Below are positions 37,787 to 45,381 of a stretch of DNA of 64,000 bases, piece after piece (the stretch's first letter is position 1; each line of letters begins with the position of its first letter). The notes beneath the pieces were generated by a model that ran no database searches, was not told where the DNA came from, and saw only the letters and a list, made by a program, of their open reading frames with translations. The DNA is taken from positions 101,242 through 165,241 of the forward strand of contig JANLFO010000004.1 in the NCBI GenBank assembly GCA_024653205.1. Direction: 5' to 3'. The DNA comes from Clostridia bacterium. Its GTDB lineage: Bacteria > Bacillota > DSM-521 > Neomoorellales > SLTJ01. A program made the position numbers and the translations under genes.

Positions 37787-38644
37787 GTGGAATCCTCGTT
37801 CGAGGCCTTCGCCTCCGAGGACCTGTTGGGATTTTACCGGGAGCTTCTGGGCACGGCGTCACCTCCCACCCCGGTGGCGCTCGTGCCCCCTTCCCGGGAA
37901 GAACTCGAAGCCTGGCACGCCGGGGTGCCCCTGCTGCGGCTGCCGGTGGTGCGGGTAGACGGGCGGGCCTTCAGCGATTTGGCGTTGAAGGTGGCAGAGA
38001 TCTGTGCCGCCCATTTTCCGGGCGTGGTGGCGGAGGCGGATCTCGAGAATACTCTCCGGGAACTGGTGGCCCGGCCTGATGAGGGTGAAGGCCTGCTAGC
38101 CGATTTGATATCCGGCGAGGTCCCTTCCCGCTTGGGGCCGGACCTTAATCCCGGAGCCCGCCAGGCACTGGGTCTGGTTCTGGGACATGCGTTGAAGCTG
38201 GCCGTGCGCGGGCTCTGGGAGCAGGCGTCCGGATGGCTTGACGCTACGCGCTGGCGGCGCGGCTTCTGCCCGATGTGCGGCGGCCCCCCCAGCATGGGGC
38301 TGGTGGATGCCGGGGGCGGCTATCACCTTTACTGCGGCCTCTGCGAGGCCCGGTGGCCCTTAGACGGTGGCTGCCCCTTCTGCGGGGAGGAGGCCTGGGA
38401 ACCGGTGCCGGAGAGCGGCGACCGAGGATGCATCCTGTACTCTTGCCGGCGTTGCCAGGGATACCTCAAGACCGTAGACGCGCGGCAGGCCGGTGCCGAC
38501 GTAGACCTCTTCTGGGAAGATCTAAAGACCCTGGATCTGGACCTCGCCGCCTGGCGCCGGGGCCTGGTCAGCGGCGCCATTTTGGCCGGGCTCAAGGCGC
38601 GCGAGGGCGGTGGCGAGAAAACAGGATCCGGGGAGCGGCCTTAG
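37787..38644 (+). CDS. fdhE: FdhE-family accessory protein
   Basis: 285 residues from GTG 37787 with TTAGGAGGC upstream. The C-terminal half carries rubredoxin-like zinc/iron knuckles: CPMCGG, CGLC, CPFCGEE and CRRCQG, the FdhE layout. In E. coli FdhE aids maturation of Tat-exported formate dehydrogenases. Here it follows a [NiFe] hydrogenase rather than a formate dehydrogenase, suggesting a similar check on the FeS/hydrogenase subunits. No formate dehydrogenase is in the window. Confidence 0.88.
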   Translation: MESSFEAFASEDLLGFYRELLGTASPPTPVALVPPSREELEAWHAGVPLLRLPVVRVDGRAFSDLALKVAEICAAHFPGVVAEADLENTLRELVARPDEGEGLLADLISGEVPSRLGPDLNPGARQALGLVLGHALKLAVRGLWEQASGWLDATRWRRGFCPMCGGPPSMGLVDAGGGYHLYCGLCEARWPLDGGCPFCGEEAWEPVPESGDRGCILYSCRRCQGYLKTVDARQAGADVDLFWEDLKTLDLDLAAWRRGLVSGAILAGLKAREGGGEKTGSGERP

Positions 38645-38820
38645 CCCGGGCCGGAAGGAAACGGCGCCCCTGAGCCTGGTGCCCTTCGCGCTTTGAGGAG
38701 TTTTGCGCGGCGCACCAGCCCATGCGTTGCGGGAGGTAAGGCAAAGCTTCTGCGTACGTAAGTCCGCCATGAGTTTTCCCAGTTCCCCAGATTAGGTACC
38801 CCTGGCTATACAAACGATAG

Positions 38821-39043
38821 GCGGATTACCGGTGCATCCCCCTGCCAGGGGGATTAAATATTGCCCGGGCCCGCTCGCATAAGAATCTAAGCCGACGCCG
38901 CCTGCTGGGCGGGCCAGACGGCTGCACTCACCTGGCGGATCTGGCTGTGGACGCCGCCTCCCTGGCGAGATCGGCCCTTTCGGGCTCGGGCGGGGAGCTG
39001 CTCAGGCCCGGTTCGAGCACCTTATCGATCTACCCCTCGATCT
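38821..39043 (+). pseudogene. Probable remnant of a DUF2889-like gene
   Basis: An open frame of about 74 codons without a start codon contains LLGGPDGCTHLADLAVDAA, resembling the conserved LLGG..GCTHL.EL part of DUF2889 proteins, and IPLPGG upstream. It is preceded by a stop at 38818 and by a TCCCCCTGCCAGGGGGA hairpin. The rest of the 546-bp gap between fdhE and the next gene shows no other supportable gene. Reading as a decayed 3' end is an inference from one motif. Confidence 0.4.
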
Positions 39044-39190
39044 AAGACCCGAGACTTTGTGCAGGGCTACTGCGGGTTGCCCGACCCCGGCGGTAGCCAC
39101 GGTACCGGCCGCTTTACCGCGGCCGACTCCGCGTGCCGGTCACGCCGCCCCGGAAACCGGCCATCACCAACCGTAAAGGAGGATAGCCAT

Positions 39191-40033
39191 ATGACGGTCC
39201 TGAGCTTTGCCGAACGTCGGCTGGAGCTTCTGCGTCGGCAGGTCGCCGGTGCCCGCGGCTTTGACCAGGTCCGGGCCCTGGTTCTCGGCGCTCCCGAAGT
39301 ACTGGTTTCGGTATTGGGCCGGATGGGTCTGCCCCAGTTGCCTCCCGAAGGGTCAAGCCTGCAAGCCGAGCTGCAGTTTGGGGATGATCGCCGCGCGCTG
39401 GAATTCAGCTGGCATAAGGGCTCGCAGGGGGCCCGAAACCTGGTGTGCGTCGATTGCCACGGCGGCTACTGCCGGCCCGGGCGGTGGTCGGTCGACGCCC
39501 TTTATGCGGCTCACATAACCGGGAGGGCGCCGGGAGAAGTTTTGCCGGGCGCCTACTGGGTGAGCCAGATGGCCTGGGCCCTGCGGCTGGTTCCGGCCTA
39601 CATGCGCGGGTGGCGCCGCTGGCTGGAGGACGTGCAGTGGCTCACCTCCCGAGAGGTCTTCCGACGGGTAACCGAGGCCTACCGGCCGCAGTACGTTGAA
39701 GCCCTGCTCTCCTGCCTGCTGGGCCAGGCCATCCTTACCGCCTACACCAATCCCGGATCTCCCGCGGTGCGCTACTGCCGCCACCAACTTCTGCCCGGAA
39801 GCGTCTGGGACGGTAGCGGGGGAGTGGAGATGTGCGAGCCGCTGCGCAAGATGCTGAAGGCCCTGAATGTGGCCGGCATTGCGGCCTGCCCCGGGCACAT
39901 CCCGGACGCCGGACCGGACGAGCCGGTGATCCTGCTGCGGCCGGTGCCGGTGGTAGACGTCGGCGACTGCGAGCACCGCCTGGCCGACGCCCTCTCCGCC
40001 CGCTCGCGGAGGCCGGCGGGCGGGGCCTCCTGA
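39191..40033 (+). CDS. Unknown protein with a Cys/His-rich motif
   Basis: 280 residues, ATG 39191 with AAAGGAGGATAGCC upstream. I do not recognise the family. Middle region: VCVDCHGGYCRPGRWSVDA, with three Cys and one His within nine residues, then aromatic-rich AYWVSQMAWALRLVPAYMRGWRRWLEDVQW; later VRYCRHQLL, EMCEPL and AACPGH. The Cys/His set could bind a metal or cluster. No signal peptide or clear membrane helix. It is flanked by the DUF2889 remnant and repeat copy D, so it is probably transcribed alone. Confidence 0.75.
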   Translation: MTVLSFAERRLELLRRQVAGARGFDQVRALVLGAPEVLVSVLGRMGLPQLPPEGSSLQAELQFGDDRRALEFSWHKGSQGARNLVCVDCHGGYCRPGRWSVDALYAAHITGRAPGEVLPGAYWVSQMAWALRLVPAYMRGWRRWLEDVQWLTSREVFRRVTEAYRPQYVEALLSCLLGQAILTAYTNPGSPAVRYCRHQLLPGSVWDGSGGVEMCEPLRKMLKALNVAGIAACPGHIPDAGPDEPVILLRPVPVVDVGDCEHRLADALSARSRRPAGGAS

Positions 40034-40109
40034 GCGCCCCGGCTTCGCCTGCGCAGCTCGAGCGAGCTGCCGGGTCACACCCACCGGTCGTGGGGCGCTC
40101 CCGCTTTCC

Positions 40110-40272
40110 CCAATTACCTAAAGCGTGCCGGGCACCGAACTAGGGCTCGGTCTTCACCCTCCGGCGGGCTTCCGACGGAGGCACCGTCCGTAGCGCCGCG
40201 CCGCTTCGGCCGCCCGTGGCCTCCGGCCCGCCTCCGCGCTTGCCCTCGCCGACTCCGGTACCCGACGAGCCG
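40110..40272 (+). repeat. Palindromic intergenic repeat, copy D
   Basis: About 163 bp between the unknown gene and the NifX-like promoter. It runs parallel to copy A from CACCGAACTAGGGCTCG through GGCGGGCTTCCGACGGAGGC, CCGCTTCGGCCG and GGCCCGCCTCCG to CCGGTACCCG. The left outer arm reads ACCTAAAGCGTGCCGGGCACCGAACT, which matches the reverse complement of the right arm of other copies. The right outer arm is lost. Confidence 0.78.
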
Positions 40273-40342
40273 CCAATGTATTCAGGGAAGCGCCCGATAC
40301 CGCCCGCCGGTTGAGCCGGGCGTACCTCGGAGTGACTTGCGG

Positions 40343-40392
40343 TTGACTTCTGCCCCCCGCCGGGGTACACTATTATTGGCATATGCCAATAA
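40343..40392 (+). promoter_or_regulatory. Promoter and 20-bp palindromic operator of the NifX-like gene (site 1)
   Basis: TTGACT (40343-40348), 17-bp spacer and TACACT (40366-40371) are followed two bases later by the perfect palindrome TTATTGGCATATGCCAATAA at 40373-40392, covering the likely start point. Close relatives of the palindrome lie at 41326-41345 and 55779-55799. This layout suggests repression by a dimeric regulator; the regulator is not in the window. Confidence 0.75.
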
Positions 40393-40412
40393 GGAGCAGG
40401 GGCGGTGGACGG

Positions 40413-40919
40413 ATGCGAATAGCGGTGACGGCTACAGCGCCCGATCTAAAGGCGGCGGTAGACCCCCGCTTCGGGCGCTGTCAGTTTCTGGTGCTGGTCG
40501 ACACGGAAACCGGGCAGTGGACGGCCCTGGAGAACGCGAATGTGGGAGCCATGAGCGGGGCCGGGATTGCCACGGCCGAGGCCCTGGCCCGAGAAGGGGT
40601 GAGGGCCGTGCTCACGGGCAACTGCGGCCCCAAGGCCTACCAGACGCTGGAGGCAGCGGGAGTACAGGTCATTACGGGAGTTGCGGGCACCGTGGAGGAG
40701 GCGGTAGAAGCCTACCGCTCGGGTAAGCTGCGGCCCGGTTCCGCGCCTACGGTTCCGCCGCACTTCGGTGGCGGCGGCGGCTTTGGCGGTAGGGGTGGCG
40801 GAGGATTTGGTCGCGGTGGTGGTTTCGGTGGTGGTGGTGGTGGCTTCGGCCGTGGTGGCGGTGGCTTTGGCCGCGGCGGAGGCGGCGGCCGGGGTCGCGG
40901 CGGCTTTATGGGATCATAG
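40413..40919 (+). CDS. NifX/NafY-like (dinitrogenase FeMo-cofactor domain) protein with glycine-rich RGG tail
   Basis: 168 residues from ATG 40413; ATG 40383 lies inside the operator and is unlikely. Residues 1-110 form the Di-Nase FeMo-cofactor-binding fold (IAVTATAPDLKAAVDPRFGRC, VLTGNCGPKAYQTLEAAGVQV). The last 50 residues are almost only Gly, Phe and Arg (repeats such as FGRGGGGFGRGGG), ending GRGRGGFMGS. The fold binds Fe-S/Mo-type clusters or acts in their traffic, even without nitrogenase. The tail resembles RGG-box low-complexity segments and is unusual for the family. The CoA-binding protein gene follows 18 bp downstream. Confidence 0.87.
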   Translation: MRIAVTATAPDLKAAVDPRFGRCQFLVLVDTETGQWTALENANVGAMSGAGIATAEALAREGVRAVLTGNCGPKAYQTLEAAGVQVITGVAGTVEEAVEAYRSGKLRPGSAPTVPPHFGGGGGFGGRGGGGFGRGGGFGGGGGGFGRGGGGFGRGGGGGRGRGGFMGS

Positions 40920-40937
40920 GAGAATAGGAGGATCGGT

Positions 40938-41315
40938 ATGGAAGAGCTGGTCAGGGAGTTCCTCAGCCAGAAGCGGTTCGCGATAGTGGGGGCCAGCGAC
41001 CGGCCGGAGAAGTACGGCAATCAGATCGTGCGTAATCTCAAGGAGCGGGGCTACGAGGTGTACCCGGTGAACCCGCGGCTGCCGGAAGTGGAAGGGCTGA
41101 CCTGCTACCCCGATCTGCCGTCCATCCCGGTGAAGGTGGACGTGGTGGACGTGGTGGTGCCGCCGGAGGTGACCGAGCAGGTGGTCCGCCAGGCGGCGGA
41201 GCTGGGTATCGAACGGATCTGGCTTCAGCCCGGGGCGGAGAGCGAGGCCGCCATCAGATTCTGCGAAGAGCAGGGGCTTAAAGTGGTGCACAGCCTGTGC
41301 GTGATGCGGGTATGA
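40938..41315 (+). CDS. CoA-binding protein (YccU-like)
   Basis: 125 residues, ATG with AGGAGGATCGG upstream. A single Rossmann domain with FAIVGASDRPEKYGNQIVRNL at the start and YPVNPR, DVVVPPEV and IWLQPGAESE further on, the layout of stand-alone CoA-binding proteins. Likely binds CoA or a related nucleotide; no catalytic residues are known for the family. It is cotranscribed with the NifX-like gene and shares its operator. Confidence 0.88.
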   Translation: MEELVREFLSQKRFAIVGASDRPEKYGNQIVRNLKERGYEVYPVNPRLPEVEGLTCYPDLPSIPVKVDVVDVVVPPEVTEQVVRQAAELGIERIWLQPGAESEAAIRFCEEQGLKVVHSLCVMRV

Positions 41316-41325
41316 ATCGGGCACG

Positions 41326-41356
41326 TAATTGACATATGCCCATAACAGGGTATAAT
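41326..41356 (+). promoter_or_regulatory. Promoter and operator of the DUF5320 gene (site 2)
   Basis: TTGACA (41329-41334) and TATAAT (41351-41356) with a 16-bp spacer. The sequence TAATTGACATATGCCCATAA (41326-41345) matches site 1 at 17 of 20 positions and overlaps the -35 box and spacer, so a bound regulator should block polymerase. The left half-site is weaker because it doubles as the -35 box. Confidence 0.75.
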
Positions 41357-41428
41357 ATTAGGCGAGGGCGGCATCTGACAGCCGTCCGGCAATGAAGGAC
41401 ACAGCCTCACACAAGGAGGTGAACACGG

Positions 41429-41815
41429 ATGCCGCGTGGAGATCGTACCGGTCCCTGGGGGCTGGGCCCTCGTACGGGAAGGGGCATGGGCTTCTGCGCC
41501 GGGTTCCCGGTGCCCGGCTTTATGAACCCCGGCTGGTTCGGATGGGGCGGCAGGCCGGGAGGCTGGTGGGGAGGCGGACGCGGCTGGCGTCACCGCTTCT
41601 GGGCCACCGGGGTGCCGGGCTGGGCCTGGTGGGGCGCGTTGCCGCTGGCAGCCTACGGCCTCTGGCGGGCCTGGCCCTCTTTTTTCGGTCCCGGCGCCCC
41701 TGAGGGCTCGGAGAAGCAGGCCGAAAGGGAGTTCCTCAAGGAGCAGGCTGCCTTCCTGGAGAAGCAGCTCGAGGAAATGAAGAAGCGGCTGGCCGAGCTC
41801 GAGGGGGAAGACTGA
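41429..41815 (+). CDS. DUF5320 family protein
   Basis: 128 residues, ATG with AAGGAGGTGAACACGG upstream. The start PRGDRTGPWGLGPRTGRGMGFCAG is the DUF5320 signature, followed by a Gly/Trp-rich section (WFGWGGRPGGWWGGGRGW), a short hydrophobic stretch and a C-terminal coiled coil (REFLKEQAAFLEKQLEEMKKRLAELE). Function is unknown. In anaerobes these genes often lie beside NifX-like and MinD-ferredoxin genes, as here through shared operators. Confidence 0.85.
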   Translation: MPRGDRTGPWGLGPRTGRGMGFCAGFPVPGFMNPGWFGWGGRPGGWWGGGRGWRHRFWATGVPGWAWWGALPLAAYGLWRAWPSFFGPGAPEGSEKQAEREFLKEQAAFLEKQLEEMKKRLAELEGED

Positions 41816-42010
41816 CCGGTGGGACGCTCTGACCGCCGGCGGCCACGGTGGGCGCCGGCACTTCTGAGGGCCCCGGGGCCCGCGTGTACCGCCGGAGGGC
41901 GTCCGGCGGGAGGAGCGGCGTGGGCCCCGGGACTATTATGTCTTGCGAGAACTCGACCCGACCGGCTCCGGGAGACGGTTGAATGAGGCAATGGGGGGGA
42001 GGGATTGCAG

Positions 42011-42457
42011 TTGGCCGTAGAGTTCGATTCCTCGGATCAGGCTGTCGCCGAAGCCGCCGGGCAGCCCTACAGCCCGACGGTCATCGATCACGCCACCCGT
42101 CCCCGCAACCTGGGGAGCCTGGCCAACGCCGACGGCATGGGCTGCATCACCGGCCCCTGCGGCGACACCATGAAGATCTGGCTGCGGGTGGAAGGTGAGC
42201 GCATCGTGCAGGCCACCTTCTGGACCGACGGCTGCGGTACCACCCTTGCCGCCGGAAGCATGGTCACGGAACTGGCCAGGGGGAAGAGCATCAGGGCGGC
42301 ACTGGAAATCGGGCAGCAGGAAGTGCTGCAGGCGCTGGGAGGACTTCCGGAAGAAAGCCGCCACTGCGCGCTCCTGGCCGCCAATACCCTCAAAGAGGCC
42401 GTCCGGGACTACCTGGCCCTGAAGGCCGAGCCGTGGAAGAAAGCCTACCGCCGCTGA
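42011..42457 (+). CDS. NifU/IscU-like iron-sulfur scaffold
   Basis: 148 residues from TTG 42011 (GGAGGG seven bases upstream; TTG 42005 is too close to it). The three scaffold cysteines are in GPCGDTMKIW, TDGCGTTLAAG and HCALLAANTLKEA. Builds transient [Fe-S] clusters. The motif TPAT-type start (VIDHATRPRNLGSL) is the IscU/NifU N-domain. No cysteine desulfurase is adjacent. It sits in the Fe-S-handling group with NifX-like, DUF5320 and FmdB-type genes. Confidence 0.88.
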   Translation: MAVEFDSSDQAVAEAAGQPYSPTVIDHATRPRNLGSLANADGMGCITGPCGDTMKIWLRVEGERIVQATFWTDGCGTTLAAGSMVTELARGKSIRAALEIGQQEVLQALGGLPEESRHCALLAANTLKEAVRDYLALKAEPWKKAYRR

Positions 42458-42525
42458 TCTGCAGGGGAGGGGCCCTTGAAGGACCGGTTTCAGGCCGGTC
42501 CGTTTGCCAGGGAGGGTATGCGGGC

Positions 42526-42765
42526 ATGCCTACGTATGACTATCGCTGCCGCTCCTGTGGGGCAAGATGGGAGGTATCGCTCCGGCACGCGAGCGATAGG
42601 CCCTCGGCCTGCCCCACCTGCGGCGGAGAGGACGTGGAAAGGCTGTTTTCCGCCCCGTACGTGCTGAGAAGTGGCAGCCGGCCTTCCGGCCGGACCTGCT
42701 GCGGCCGAGAGGAGCGGTGCGCCGAACCGCCCTGCGGCGCCGCAGGCACCTGCCGCCGGGGCTAA
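42526..42765 (+). CDS. FmdB-type zinc-ribbon protein
   Basis: 79 residues, ATG 42526 with GGGAGGG upstream. The N-terminal zinc ribbon (PTYDYRCRSCGARWEV ... CPTCGGEDVERLF) is the FmdB/CxxC_CXXC_SSSS family. The C-terminal part is also Cys-rich (TCCGREERCAEPPCGAAGTC). A regulatory or metal-binding role is usual for the family but unproven. Follows the NifU-like gene after 68 bp. Confidence 0.82.
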   Translation: MPTYDYRCRSCGARWEVSLRHASDRPSACPTCGGEDVERLFSAPYVLRSGSRPSGRTCCGREERCAEPPCGAAGTCRRG

Positions 42766-42950
42766 CGAAGGTGCCGCTCAACCGGCCGTGAAGCCGGAGC
42801 CGGCGTTTAGAGTGAAGAACTCTATCCGGCGCGGGCTCGACGCCCCTCCGTGAGGCAAGCCGTCCCGAGCAGGTTTGTAGAAACAGATGGCGTAAACAAG
42901 GCAAGGAATGGGCGGCCAAATCAGCAACTTCATAAGGGGAGGAATAGGCC

Positions 42951-43514
42951 ATTCTGTACCGGTTTGACGGACGGCAGCCCCGGGTGGGCGCCGGCACTTA
43001 TGTGAGCCCCCTGGCCCAGGTGATCGGCGACGTGCGCTTCGGCGAGCGCTGCTACGTGGGCCACGGGGCCATTCTGCGCGGCGACTACGGCACCATAATC
43101 ATCGGTTCGGGCACGGCGGTAGAAGAGGGAGTGGTCATTCACGCCCCGCCGCAGGGCACCTGCCTGATCGGGGAGAAGGTCACCCTGGGGCACGCGGCGG
43201 TGCTCCACGGGGAGTTTGTCGGCGACCTGGCGGTGGTGGGCATCGGCGCGGTGCTGGGCCTGCGCTGCCGGGTGGGGAAGAGGGCCATATTGGCCGAGGG
43301 TACGGTGGTGAAGAGCCGCCAGGAAATACCGCCCGGCGTGGTGGCGGCAGGCAACCCGGCTCGGGTGGTGCGCCCGGTCAAGCCGGAAGACGAGGAGTTC
43401 TGGGCCTGGGCCAAGCAATTGTACATCGATCTGGCCGCCAAGTACCTGGCCCTGGGAATGGAGCCCGTAACCCTCGAGGAGGCCATGGAGCCGGGCCGCG
43501 GCAGCGCGCCGTAG
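42951..43514 (+). CDS. Gamma-class carbonic anhydrase-like protein, probable ATT (or CTG) start
   Basis: 187 residues if started at ATT 42951. The family N-terminus (MIYRF.G..P.IG...YV.P) is matched by ILYRFDGRQPRVGAGTYVSP, which lies upstream of the first conventional start, GTG 42984. An in-frame TAG is at 42945-42947, so only ATT 42951 or CTG 42954 can begin the full domain, and AGGGGAGG is well spaced at 42936-42943. Left-handed beta-helix repeats follow (GVVIHAPPQG, KVTLGHAAVLHG) with the metal His residues. Hydrates CO2 or is an inactive paralogue. Confidence 0.85.
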   Translation: MLYRFDGRQPRVGAGTYVSPLAQVIGDVRFGERCYVGHGAILRGDYGTIIIGSGTAVEEGVVIHAPPQGTCLIGEKVTLGHAAVLHGEFVGDLAVVGIGAVLGLRCRVGKRAILAEGTVVKSRQEIPPGVVAAGNPARVVRPVKPEDEEFWAWAKQLYIDLAAKYLALGMEPVTLEEAMEPGRGSAP

Positions 43515-44051
43515 GTACGGTTCTATGGCCCCCGGCATTAGGTCTCACCCTCGATTTGGGGAACAAGTGGACTGATCGTGGGAAGCGGCTTCCGAACTCG
43601 AGAACCGTAGCCGCGTCCACCAGTGGCAGTTGGAAACGGAGCAAAGGAGGGCGTTGCCTAGCTAAGCTAGGAGGCATGAGAACCGGTAAACTGGTCAGGA
43701 AAAGCCCCATAACGACCGAAAAGGGGCAAGGTGGGGCTTGACCGGCACCCGAGTGGGGCTTCATACTTGACCCAAGTAAGATTGGTTGATTGGTTCGTCG
43801 CATCCCTGGCCCAGAACGGCGGACAGGGGGCAAGGAATTGGCCGGTCAGAAGGCCGGCGGACCCGGTATATCCTAGATTGGATTCCGGGCCATGGAGGCC
43901 CTAGCTCGGCGCAGCCGGCGGTGGTTTCCATGGTCTTTTGTTTTCTACACCGGGAGGGCGGGACCAGGCATCGCCTATTAGCGGCCCGTAGCTTCTCGGA
44001 GCGATCGCGGCAGGCATAACCTCAAGACTGGAAGCCGAGAAGGTGAAGGAA
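43515..44051. other. 537-bp gap before the nuo operon
   Basis: No gene supported. It holds a CTAGCTAAGCTAG palindrome near 43657-43669, two TGGGGCTT direct repeats (about 43731 and 43753) and scattered stops in all frames. A minus-strand ORF at 43378-43833 overlaps the carbonic anhydrase gene and has no family. The nuo promoter should lie in the last 200 bp, but I see no consensus boxes. Confidence 0.4.
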
Positions 44052-44408
44052 ATGCAGCAACAGTTTGCGGCGGTAGGCATCTTTTTCCTGGCCGGGTTAT
44101 TTGTAAGTGCGTTGGCCCTGGCAGTGGCCAGGGCGGTGCGGCCCAAGCGGCCAACCCCCGTAAAGCTTTCCACCTACGAATGCGGCCTGCCTACTCAGGG
44201 ACCCACCTGGGTTCAGTTTAAAGTGGGCTACTTCCTCTACGCTTTATTATTCCTCATTTTTGACGTAGAAACCGTCTTTTTATATCCCTGGGCAGTTAAG
44301 TTCAGGGCGCTGGGACTTTTTGCCTTTGTGGAGATGCTGGTGTTTGTTGGCATCCTTCTCTTGGGCTGGTGGTACGCCTGGAAGGAGGGAGCCCTGAAAT
44401 GGGAGTAG
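44052..44408 (+). CDS. nuoA: NADH-quinone oxidoreductase subunit A
   Basis: 118 residues from ATG 44052 (GTG 44043 is in frame inside the ribosome site AGAAGGTGAAGG). Three membrane helices and the conserved loop [32 protein letters not shown]. This subunit joins the peripheral arm to the membrane arm. First gene of the eleven-gene nuo operon. Its stop overlaps the nuoB start. Confidence 0.95.
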   Translation: MQQQFAAVGIFFLAGLFVSALALAVARAVRPKRPTPVKLSTYECGLPTQGPTWVQFKVGYFLYALLFLIFDVETVFLYPWAVKFRALGLFAFVEMLVFVGILLLGWWYAWKEGALKWE

Positions 44409-44890
44409 AGAAAGGCAAGGGCGGCTTCCTGCTGACCACAGTCAATGCTATTCTTAACCACGCCCGGGCCCGTTCCTTCTGGCCCCTCACCTACGGCCTA
44501 GCCTGCTGCGCCATCGAGATGATGGCGGCCGGCGGAGCCCGTTTCGACATCGCCCGGTTCGGCTACGAGGTTTTCCGCGCCTCTCCCCGCCAGGCCGATT
44601 TAATGATTGTGGCCGGCACGGTAACCAACAAAATGGCGCCGCTTCTGGTAAGACTTTATGAACAGATGCCCGAGCCCAAGTACGTGGTAGCCATGGGCAG
44701 TTGTGCCTGTAGCGGCGGACCCTTTGTGGATTCCTACAATGTGGTCAGGGGGGTAGATACCCTGATTCCCGTGGATGTATACGTGCCCGGCTGCCCGCCG
44801 CGACCGGAGGCTCTGTTCTACGGACTCCTACAGCTTAAGGCCAAAGTGCTAGACCCCCGGAGGGAGGAGGCGGTTGCCGGTGGGCGTTGA
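44399..44890 (+). CDS. nuoB: NADH-quinone oxidoreductase subunit B
   Basis: 163 residues from ATG 44399 with GAAGGAGGGAG upstream. The ligands of the terminal cluster N2 are visible: adjacent cysteines in LACCAIEMM, then GSCACSGG and [10 protein letters not shown]. It passes electrons to quinone with NuoD. It overlaps nuoA by 10 bp and nuoC by 11 bp. Confidence 0.96.
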   Translation: MGVEKGKGGFLLTTVNAILNHARARSFWPLTYGLACCAIEMMAAGGARFDIARFGYEVFRASPRQADLMIVAGTVTNKMAPLLVRLYEQMPEPKYVVAMGSCACSGGPFVDSYNVVRGVDTLIPVDVYVPGCPPRPEALFYGLLQLKAKVLDPRREEAVAGGR

Positions 44891-45350
44891 GCCTCCAAGC
44901 TTGGCGGCAATACTGAGGGAGAAATACGGCCCAAGGGTGGAGTTGGTCCCGGACGCTACGGTCACTAGCCTTCTCGTTCCGCCCGACCTGCTTCTTTCTG
45001 TGGCCACGGAGCTGGCGGGAAGCTTCAACTTGCTGCTGGATCTGACCCCGGTGGACTGGCCCGAATACTTCGAGGTGGTCTACTTCCTCTGGGTGGTGCC
45101 GGAAGGGGAAGAGTTAAGGCTGAAAGTGCGCTTACCGAAGGCCCACCCAACGATTGCCTCGGTCAGCAGTTTGTGGCCGGCGGCCCTTTGCCTGGAAAGG
45201 GAAGCGTACGACCTGTTCGGCATCGTCTTCGAGGGCCACCCCGACCTGCGCCGGATCCTCTGCCCGGACGATTTCGTGGGGCACCCGTTACGCAAGGACT
45301 TCGTCTTGCCGGAGCAGGACCGGTGGGCCGAAGAGGCGTCCGGGCGGTAA
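44880..45350 (+). CDS. nuoC: NADH-quinone oxidoreductase subunit C
   Basis: 156 residues from GTG 44880, nine bases after AGGAGG; TTG 44874 is too close to that site. The 30-kDa subunit motif [35 protein letters not shown] is present. It is separate from nuoD rather than fused. Soluble, in the quinone-binding module. Confidence 0.94.
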   Translation: MGVEPPSLAAILREKYGPRVELVPDATVTSLLVPPDLLLSVATELAGSFNLLLDLTPVDWPEYFEVVYFLWVVPEGEELRLKVRLPKAHPTIASVSSLWPAALCLEREAYDLFGIVFEGHPDLRRILCPDDFVGHPLRKDFVLPEQDRWAEEASGR

Positions 45351-45381
45351 GCCTTGACCAGCAGAAGGGGAGGGGAAGCCG

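Noticed and set aside
40710..40920. GGT/GGC-rich repeat DNA as a possible CRISPR or minisatellite
   Set aside because: It is the in-frame coding sequence of the glycine-rich tail; there are no regular repeat-spacer units.
43378..43833. Minus-strand ORF of 151 codons over the carbonic anhydrase 3' end and following gap
   Set aside because: Overlaps a well-supported gene on the other strand and has no start signal or family; composition looks like a shadow frame.
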